Shown here one piece after another: positions 1 through 4,394 of a DNA stretch of 6,760 nucleotides. Position 1 is the first letter of the stretch. Every line of letters starts with the position of its first letter. Source of the stretch: Candidatus Omnitrophota bacterium (GTDB lineage: Bacteria; Omnitrophota; Gorgyraeia; Tantalellales; Tantalellaceae); assembly GCA_023142805.1 (NCBI GenBank), contig JAGLIU010000114.1, forward strand, positions 1-6,760. The letters run 5' to 3'. The notes under the pieces are model-generated. The model ran no database searches. It had not been told where the DNA came from and saw only the letters and a list, made by a program, of their open reading frames with translations. Both the position numbers and the translations under genes were made by a program.

Positions 1-112
1 CTTTTCACCCCCTTGTCATCTCGAGCGACTTCTGCGAAGCAGAGGAGTCGAGAGATCTTAATTACTCCAGATTCCTCGATTCACTCCGTTCACTCGGAAT
101 GACAGTGTTGAG
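1..112. repeat. TGTCAT/ATGACA-bounded dispersed repeat, copy 1
   Basis: The core runs from TGTCAT at 14 to ATGACA ending at 104. It has two diverged half-units in inverted orientation, each reading TGTCAT(Y)YCGAG, a variable middle, then TCGAG(R)RATCT from its outer end. The first 25 bases (1-25), the block at 48-58 and the 47-bp block at 66-112 match copy 2 exactly, while the middle of the left half differs and here forms its own small hairpin (TTCTGC/GCAGA). It lies 3' of alpha, and the left end is cut by the window. No transposase is encoded. Such elements resemble small non-autonomous palindromic repeats. Confidence 0.85.
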
Positions 113-118
113 ACCCTT

Positions 119-182
119 CCTACCTTCGACCCCTAATCCCTTAGCCCCTAGCCTTTAGCCCTTACCCTTAGCCTATATCCGC
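119..182. repeat. Degenerate GCCYYTA heptad tract 3' of alpha
   Basis: Successive units such as GCCCCTA, GCCTTTA and GCCCTTA run on the plus strand. On the minus, mRNA-like strand this gives G runs at 165-167, 159-161, 145-148, 138-140 and 130-133 with loops of 3, 10, 4 and 4 nt, which fits a G-quadruplex. It ends at the alpha stop codon. Confidence 0.75.
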
Positions 183-1721
183 TTATCCGTTCAGATAAGC
201 ACTGAACGCTTTATCCAATCCTGCTTTTATTTCTTTTGTAAGTTCTTTGCCCTCTTTAAACGTATCCATAAGCCCTTGATCATATTCCTCAATAAATCCT
301 TCAATGTTACGCATAAAATCCTGGAGCTGTTCCGCAACCATGACATTTATAAAATTCTTAGAAAAAGCGTAAAATATTAATATTTGTCCGATCTCGGACA
401 CAGGCTTATTTACCGGCTGAATAAGCATTTCAGTAAGAAACTGTCCCCTGCTTATTTTTTTAGCGATTTTATCAGAAATACGAGCTCTTAACTGTACAAG
501 TCTCTGCAATTCTCTAAACTGCGCGTATTCCAGTCTTATAGTTCTACTCACTTCCCTCAGAGCAGCTGATTGTACTTTACTTCCGATACGCGATACTGAT
601 AAACCTATATCTATAGCGGGTTTGAATCCTTCGTTAAAAAGAGAGGTGCTGGTGTATATTTGTCCATCTGTCATAGAAATAAGATTAGTTTGAATATACC
701 CGGTCACATCCCCCTGAAGAGTATCTACAATAGGAAGAAATGTCATACTTCCCCCGATTTCAGGATTCATCCTACCTGCCCTTTCCATAAGTTGTGAGTG
801 AACATAAAAAATGTCTCCGGGATAAGCTTCTCTCCCCGGAGATCTGTTCAAAAGAAGAGATATTTGCCTGTATATCCAGGCATGTTTTATAAGATTATCA
901 AATATGACCAAAACATCTTTTTTCTTATCCATAAAATATTCGCCTATAGTCGCGGCGGTATACGGCGCGATATATTGCTCCGTAGACGATGCCGATGCCG
1001 GAGCCGCGACAAACACCGTATAATCCATAGCCCCTTCTTTTTTCAGAGTTTCCGCGACCTTTATCATAGAACTATAACTACCTCCGACCCAGCAGTACAC
1101 ACAGATCACATCCTTATCTTTCTGGTTGAGAATAGTATCAACCACTATTGACGTCTTCCCGGTTTGCCTATCTCCTATAATAAGCTCTCTCTGCCCTTTA
1201 CCAATAGGAATAAGAGCGTCTACGATCTTAATGCCGGTTTTAAGAGGTTCTGATATCGGAACACGTGCCATTATGGGAGGCGCGTCCTTAAATACACGAG
1301 AATACGTTTCCGGCTTTATCGGACCTCTATCATCTACAAGAACAGCTAATCCGTCAACTATCCTCCCTTTCAAGTCTTCAGATACGGCTATTTCTAGAGA
1401 CTTTCCTTTGGAAACAGCTTTTTCCCCTGTCTTGATATTTATTCCATCTCCAATAAGAAGCGCGATCACTTTATGTTCGTCAAACTCTATAACAATACCC
1501 TTATCCCCTGACTCAAACTCTAATATCTCTCCGTAAACACAACCGGGCATCCCTTTCAAAGTTATAACATCACCCTTTATGTCTATGATCTTACCGATTT
1601 CGGTAATTTCAACCAATACCTTTTTGTTTTTTTCCGGCATATTCTCTACCCCGTCTCTCAATTCGTGAATAAATTGATGATCAAATGTTACGTTTTTGCG
1701 CCAGGCACAAAAACGTAACAT
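183..1721 (-). CDS. atpA: F-type ATP synthase alpha subunit (divergent; start uncertain)
   Basis: Non-catalytic nucleotide-binding subunit of the F1 head of ATP synthase. Counting from the internal ATG at 1640 (a 485-aa reading), the Walker A loop GDRQTGKT is at residues 156-163, the Walker B strand DVLVIFD at 242-248, the alpha signature PGREAYPGD at 268-276, and the arginine-finger motif SVSRIG at 348-353 with Arg351 present. The GQK motif found after Walker A in most alphas is replaced by WVGGSYSS (184-191). The start is unclear. The frame stays open to a TTG at 1808, but those codons look like spacer DNA. Residues resembling the usual N-terminal helix (FIHELRDGVEN) lie upstream of 1640, so I give the ATG at 1721 (512 aa). 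That ATG lies inside a 41-bp palindrome and has no good Shine-Dalgarno; 1640 has only a weak GAG nearby. It follows the b-delta gene; gamma and beta are expected to the left. Family is certain, start is not. Confidence 0.95.
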   Translation of the reverse strand: MLRFCAWRKNVTFDHQFIHELRDGVENMPEKNKKVLVEITEIGKIIDIKGDVITLKGMPGCVYGEILEFESGDKGIVIEFDEHKVIALLIGDGINIKTGEKAVSKGKSLEIAVSEDLKGRIVDGLAVLVDDRGPIKPETYSRVFKDAPPIMARVPISEPLKTGIKIVDALIPIGKGQRELIIGDRQTGKTSIVVDTILNQKDKDVICVYCWVGGSYSSMIKVAETLKKEGAMDYTVFVAAPASASSTEQYIAPYTAATIGEYFMDKKKDVLVIFDNLIKHAWIYRQISLLLNRSPGREAYPGDIFYVHSQLMERAGRMNPEIGGSMTFLPIVDTLQGDVTGYIQTNLISMTDGQIYTSTSLFNEGFKPAIDIGLSVSRIGSKVQSAALREVSRTIRLEYAQFRELQRLVQLRARISDKIAKKISRGQFLTEMLIQPVNKPVSEIGQILIFYAFSKNFINVMVAEQLQDFMRNIEGFIEEYDQGLMDTFKEGKELTKEIKAGLDKAFSAYLNG

Positions 1722-1723
1722 TT
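1683..1723. repeat. 41-bp near-perfect palindrome over the start of alpha
   Basis: Two 20-bp arms (1683-1702 and 1704-1723) flank a single central base at 1703. The only mismatch is 1699 C against 1707 A, which becomes a G-U wobble in minus-strand RNA, so the transcript could form an almost continuous 20-bp stem. The arms carry TGTTACGTTTTTG. The element is in frame with alpha and would encode roughly MLRFCAWRKNVTF. It contains the ATG at 1721. With so short a loop and no T tract after it, it does not look like a terminator. It resembles a dispersed palindromic repeat that has landed in a gene, but with one copy here that is inference. Confidence 0.9.
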
Positions 1724-1853
1724 TAGTTGCCCACAATATATTAATTTCTGCCGCCCAAGAACGCAATGTCCAAGGAAGCACAAAAGTCCCCCAACTCCTA
1801 ACTCCCAACCCGATCCGTACCCCACTTTTAAACCCCTAACCCTCTAGCCCCAC
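1724..1853. other. Spacer between b-delta and alpha: G-rich on the transcript, no gene
   Basis: Although the alpha frame stays open through part of this stretch, the codons give a Trp-rich peptide unlike any alpha N-terminus and there is no ribosome binding site at the TTG at 1808. The minus strand carries many runs of three to five G (for example around 1784-1790, 1803-1811 and 1820-1853), so quadruplex formation in the leader of alpha is possible. I see no convincing promoter. Confidence 0.55.
1807..1832. repeat. 26-bp intergenic repeat, copy upstream of alpha
   Basis: Begins AACCCGATCC and ends TTTTAAA on the plus strand. It matches 2622-2647 at 22 of 26 positions, and both copies lie upstream of an ATP synthase gene. 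C-rich heptad-like sequence lies on both sides. Confidence 0.7.
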
Positions 1854-2591
1854 TTATCCTTCTTCTTTAACTTCTTTAGCGGCATCCAGAACTTTAGTCA
1901 TTAGAGTTCCGTCTATAATACTTTCTCCCGTTTTAAGGATAAAACCGCCCCAGATATCTTCTCCAACTCCAAACTTTACATCTATTTTTTCTCCACATCC
2001 TTTTTCTATATATCCGCGTATCTGATCCTTATCTTTTTGACTAAACTTGTCAGCTGTAATAATTTCTATTTTTTTATTTTTAATTATCAATGTTGTAACA
2101 TTTTTAGCTTCCATAAGATCTAATATAGCTTTTTTTACACTTTTTGTTTTGATATCCATCATCTCTTTATTAGAAAAAACACGCTTAACCAGGTCAACCG
2201 CGAAATCAACAGCTTTTTCCCGGATCTCACTTTTAACAAGATTTCGAACTCTTTCTTTTTCCTGAAGAGCACTTGCTATTATTTTTCTTGCTTCTTCTTT
2301 AGCTTTTTCCCGATCTTCTTCCCGGATTCTTTTCCCGTCTTCTTTCGCCATACGCAACAAAAGATCAGCTTGTTTTTCGGCACTTTCTATTTTCTCAACA
2401 TATTCCTTATCAAGTTTCGCAAGTTTTTCATTAAGACCCATCTCTTTCTTTAAATTTTCCTGGTCTATTTTTTTTATACGTTTAAGCCCTACCTCCAGCT
2501 GCTTATGAAGAAGTACTCTCAAAAACATAACTATAGCTATCACCGTAGCCACCTGCAATATAACAAACGGTCCTACCATAGAAGCCGACAT
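1854..2591 (-). CDS. atpF: ATP synthase stator: fused b subunit and delta C-terminal domain
   Basis: Peripheral stalk protein that would hold the F1 head against the membrane sector. Of its 245 residues, 7-28 form one N-terminal transmembrane helix and about 36-127 are a long, highly charged coiled coil typical of b subunits. Residues about 174-240 resemble the C-terminal domain of the delta subunit, including DIWGGFILKTGESIIDG (212-228), matching the delta pattern of a GG strand followed by an IDG turn. The six-helix N-terminal domain of delta, which normally binds the alpha N-termini, is absent, and no separate delta gene follows. Fused b-delta stators of this length are known in alternate (N-type) F-ATPases. 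The start is well supported: AGGAGG lies 4 nt upstream of the ATG. It sits between c and alpha, the usual place for b and delta genes. Confidence 0.9.
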   Translation of the reverse strand: MSASMVGPFVILQVATVIAIVMFLRVLLHKQLEVGLKRIKKIDQENLKKEMGLNEKLAKLDKEYVEKIESAEKQADLLLRMAKEDGKRIREEDREKAKEEARKIIASALQEKERVRNLVKSEIREKAVDFAVDLVKRVFSNKEMMDIKTKSVKKAILDLMEAKNVTTLIIKNKKIEIITADKFSQKDKDQIRGYIEKGCGEKIDVKFGVGEDIWGGFILKTGESIIDGTLMTKVLDAAKEVKEEG

Positions 2592-2595
2592 ATTC

Positions 2596-2601
2596 CCTCC
2601 T
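2596..2601 (-). promoter_or_regulatory. Ribosome binding site of the b-delta gene
   Basis: A full AGGAGG on the minus strand, 4 nt before the ATG at 2591. It fixes this start over the in-frame ATG at residue 5 and is the strongest ribosome binding site in the window. Confidence 0.85.
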
Positions 2602-2621
2602 TAAAAAATGTATAAAAACCT

Positions 2622-2647
2622 AACCCGATCCATGCCCCACCTTTAAA
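2622..2647. repeat. 26-bp intergenic repeat, copy upstream of b-delta
   Basis: Begins AACCCGATCC and ends CTTTAAA on the plus strand. It is the partner of 1807-1832, with 22 of 26 positions identical, and lies about 30 bp upstream of the b-delta start. Confidence 0.7.
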
Positions 2648-2753
2648 AGCTACTCTTCAACCCCTTAGCCCTTCTTACTTTCGACCCTTAATCCTCTAGC
2701 CCCTAGCCCTTAGCCTTCTTACCTTAACCCTTAGCCTTTTTATCCCCTTCAAG
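2648..2753. repeat. Degenerate heptad tract between c and b-delta
   Basis: The spacer is dominated by GCCCCTA, GCCCTTA, GCCTTCTTA and similar units on the plus strand, G-rich on the transcript. The clearest run is about 2697-2720. Units are interrupted and vary in length, unlike a fresh microsatellite. No gene or clear terminator is present. Confidence 0.7.
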
Positions 2754-2963
2754 CTAACTCAATAAGTTAAATACAGTAAGCAATGATATTATCGCGATCG
2801 CTTCCGCGAATACAAAAGCTAATATCATAGCCACAAGTATCTTTGGAGCTGCCGCGGGGTTACGAGACAATCCTTTAACAGACGCGTGTCCTACAAACGC
2901 GATAACAATAGCCGGGCCTAAAGTGCTTATAAGCATAATAAAAATAAGAATAGTATTTCTCAT
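2754..2963 (-). CDS. atpE: ATP synthase c subunit (proteolipid ring)
   Basis: Ring-forming subunit of the membrane rotor. The 69 residues form a hairpin of two membrane helices (about 4-28 and 41-67) joined by the polar loop GLSRNP (31-36), equivalent to the conserved RQP loop. Glu54 in helix 2 (VFAEAIAI) is the ion-binding carboxylate, 20 residues after the loop Arg as in other c subunits. The residue after Glu54 is Ala, and the positions matching the Ilyobacter sodium ligands (Gln32, Ser66, Tyr70) are Ile21, Ala55 and Ile59, so proton use is more likely than sodium. Helix 1 lacks the usual GxGxGxG packing motif; the corresponding series is G16, A18, V20, A22, V24. GGGGAG lies 7 nt before the ATG. 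It is 53 bp downstream of the epsilon-like gene. No a subunit gene is adjacent. Confidence 0.93.
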   Translation of the reverse strand: MRNTILIFIMLISTLGPAIVIAFVGHASVKGLSRNPAAAPKILVAMILAFVFAEAIAIISLLTVFNLLS

Positions 2964-2970
2964 AAAACTT

Positions 2971-2977
2971 CTCCCCT
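2971..2977 (-). promoter_or_regulatory. Ribosome binding site of the c subunit gene
   Basis: AGGGGAG on the minus strand, 7 nt before the ATG at 2963. It supports this start for the c subunit. Confidence 0.7.
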
Positions 2978-3016
2978 ACTCGTAATACTAAGAACGTAAG
3001 ACATAACAAATGTGCC

Positions 3017-3277
3017 TTATGTTTCACATAAAATCAAGAGCTCATTACCTTTAAATCTTGCCAAACCGTCCTTAAACGAAAAAATTCTGTGTTCTTCATC
3101 AGATTCGTTCTCTTTTATCTTGATTTTACCCTTGCGTAATTTAAATAAAAACGGCTGATGAAAATCCCTCACAGAAAATTCTCCGTCCTCCCCGGGCAAA
3201 ACCACCTGGTAGGTTTCATGCTTATAAATTTGTTCTCTTGAATCGAATATAATGGTTCTCATATGATTTTGTTCCAT
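3017..3277 (-). CDS. atpC: Short ATP synthase epsilon-like subunit (N-terminal domain only)
   Basis: Likely epsilon subunit of the F1 central stalk, which joins gamma to the c ring. The sequence tracks the epsilon beta-sandwich: a first strand (RTIIFDSREQIY), then VVLPGEDGEFSV aligned with the family's consensus of a P-G-E/D-G-E-L/F turn, then FHQPFLFKLRKGKIKI aligned with the H-x-P-L and L-x-x-G-x-I-x-I stretch of epsilon, and a last strand ending NELLILCET. It stops there, so the C-terminal two-helix domain that inhibits ATP hydrolysis in many bacteria is missing; full-length epsilons are about 130-140 aa. Short epsilons are known, for example in green sulfur bacteria. The start may be the ATG at 3277 or the one at 3262; neither has a strong Shine-Dalgarno. 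It begins 28 bp after the peptidase gene ends, and its place just before c is unusual for the canonical operon. Confidence 0.78.
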   Translation of the reverse strand: MEQNHMRTIIFDSREQIYKHETYQVVLPGEDGEFSVRDFHQPFLFKLRKGKIKIKENESDEEHRIFSFKDGLARFKGNELLILCET

Positions 3278-3305
3278 ATATGAAATATTTTTCGAGCATA
3301 CGTGT

Positions 3306-4121
3306 CTAGTTTACCGTATTTAGGTATTCTAGGAAAGCGTTTTTAAGCATTTCTGAATTTTCTAGTTTGTACGCTTTTCTCATGGCAACATAAAACGATT
3401 CCCCATTCTTTAGCAACCTGCAAAAATTCACAAACTTGGTTTTACCTGTTTTCTTGCCTTCCAGAAGAAATATAACGAGTGCCCCCGATATAGGATAAAA
3501 TATATCCGGCCCCAGCTTCCCCGCCCTAAACGTTCTTTCAATCTGATCTATATCTAAATACATCCCCGTATCTATGATCTTTTTTGCTGTCAATAAATAT
3601 CTGTTCCGGTTGCCTTTTTCACTTGAACACGCTACCCCTTCATCAAGCCAAAGCGGGGCAACTGTTTCACATCCAATAAACTCCCTAAATACTATATGGG
3701 TCAATTCATGCGGCAAAATAATATCGAAAAAGTTTTCGTCAAAATAAAAAGTACGAATTACCCTGTCTTTTACGTGTACCGACGCCTCCGACCATTCTTG
3801 TCTACCGCTTCCTTCCAAATATGCTTTTTTTGTATTATATAAAAGCACCTTAGCCCGATCCTCCCATAACCAAAAATCGTAACGATTAAACCCTAACCGT
3901 CCGGTCAAAGTGTGATAATATTTCTCACACTTACGATTAAACTCCTTTACATACTGAATGGAAATATCAGAGTGGTAATAAACAATAAAATGACCGCTTT
4001 TATATTCTTTCCATCCTTCTCCAATATCATTTTTAAGATCTTTACGCCGGGAAGCCGCAAAGACAGGAAAAGCCATAAACATTGTGGTCAAAATAAGAAT
4101 TATCGAAATTGTTTTTTTCAT
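3306..4121 (-). CDS. Secreted HExxH zinc metallopeptidase (MA-like, gluzincin type)
   Basis: A predicted exported zinc protease of 271 aa. Residues 1-23 are a signal peptide: a KK start, a hydrophobic core and a likely cut after VFA or VFAA. The zinc motif is HELTH at 138-142, with His138 and His142 as ligands and Glu139 as the general base. The third ligand is probably Glu161 in WLDEG, as in gluzincins and the peptidase MA-like families. I see no lipobox and no C-terminal membrane helix, so it would act in the periplasm or outside the cell; the substrate is not evident. The reading frame also allows a GTG start at 4136, but AAGGTGA about 11 nt before the ATG at 4121 favours the shorter form. 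It follows a large envelope protein gene across a repeat-filled spacer and is nearly contiguous with the epsilon-like gene. It may be co-transcribed with the ATPase, but a functional link is unproven. Confidence 0.85.
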   Translation of the reverse strand: MKKTISIILILTTMFMAFPVFAASRRKDLKNDIGEGWKEYKSGHFIVYYHSDISIQYVKEFNRKCEKYYHTLTGRLGFNRYDFWLWEDRAKVLLYNTKKAYLEGSGRQEWSEASVHVKDRVIRTFYFDENFFDIILPHELTHIVFREFIGCETVAPLWLDEGVACSSEKGNRNRYLLTAKKIIDTGMYLDIDQIERTFRAGKLGPDIFYPISGALVIFLLEGKKTGKTKFVNFCRLLKNGESFYVAMRKAYKLENSEMLKNAFLEYLNTVN

Positions 4122-4132
4122 ATTTAAAATAT

Positions 4133-4139
4133 TCACCTT
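4133..4139 (-). promoter_or_regulatory. Ribosome binding site of the peptidase gene
   Basis: AAGGTGA on the minus strand about 11 nt before the ATG at 4121. It overlaps the in-frame GTG at 4136, which makes the ATG the better start. Confidence 0.55.
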
Positions 4140-4169
4140 CCCTTTAACATCTAGCCCTTAGCCTTTTGC

Positions 4170-4288
4170 CTTTTCACCCCCTTGTCATCTCGAGTAAGTG
4201 AGGAGTGAAACGACGAACGAATCGAGAGATCTATATACACTTCCAGATTCCTCGATTCACTCCGTTCACTCGGAATGACAGTGTTGAG
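4170..4288. repeat. TGTCAT/ATGACA-bounded dispersed repeat, copy 2
   Basis: The core is 4183-4280, with the same two inverted half-units as copy 1. Exact matches to copy 1 are 4170-4194 (25 bp), 4222-4232 (11 bp) and 4242-4288 (47 bp). The middle of the left half is unrelated in sequence (a stretch from about 4195 to 4220), so one half-unit is conserved and the other varies. Heptad repeats lie on both sides. It fills the spacer between the end of the envelope protein gene and the start of the peptidase gene. Confidence 0.87.
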
Positions 4289-4385
4289 GCTCTTCCTATC
4301 CTTTTGCCTCTAGCCCCTAGCCTTTAGCCCTTAGCCTTTAGCTTTCTTACTATTAGCCTTTAGCCTCTTACCCTTTTTACTTTCT
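4289..4385. repeat. Degenerate GCCYYTA heptad tract 3' of the envelope protein gene
   Basis: Around 4305-4340 five consecutive units are in exact 7-bp register: GCCTCTA, GCCCCTA, GCCTTTA, GCCCTTA, GCCTTTA. Further looser units follow to about 4375. This is the clearest heptad array in the window. A few more units lie at about 4151-4170, on the far side of the dispersed repeat. Confidence 0.8.
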
Positions 4386-4394
4386 TGTCATCTT

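Noticed and set aside
119..182. Telomere-like tract marking a linear replicon end
   Set aside because: Similar tracts occur internally at several gene junctions, so this is not an end-specific sequence.
798..1536. Plus-strand open frames across the alpha gene
   Set aside because: They are antisense to well-conserved alpha motifs, have no ribosome binding site and give low-complexity peptides.
1683..1723. The palindrome as a Rho-independent terminator or CRISPR repeat
   Set aside because: No T tract follows on the transcript, it lies inside an open frame, and there are no spaced direct copies.
1722..1808. TTG at 1808 as the start of alpha (541 aa)
   Set aside because: No Shine-Dalgarno, overlap with a 26-bp repeat also found upstream of b-delta, and a Trp-rich peptide unlike alpha N-termini.
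2754..2963. Sodium-type c subunit, as in N-ATPases
   Set aside because: Positions corresponding to the Ilyobacter sodium ligands are Ile21, Ala55 and Ile59, leaving only the carboxylate Glu54.
2970..3012. Possible promoter before the c gene (TTGTTA, 16 bp, TATTAC on the minus strand)
   Set aside because: Both boxes are weak and the predicted start would fall on the ribosome binding site.
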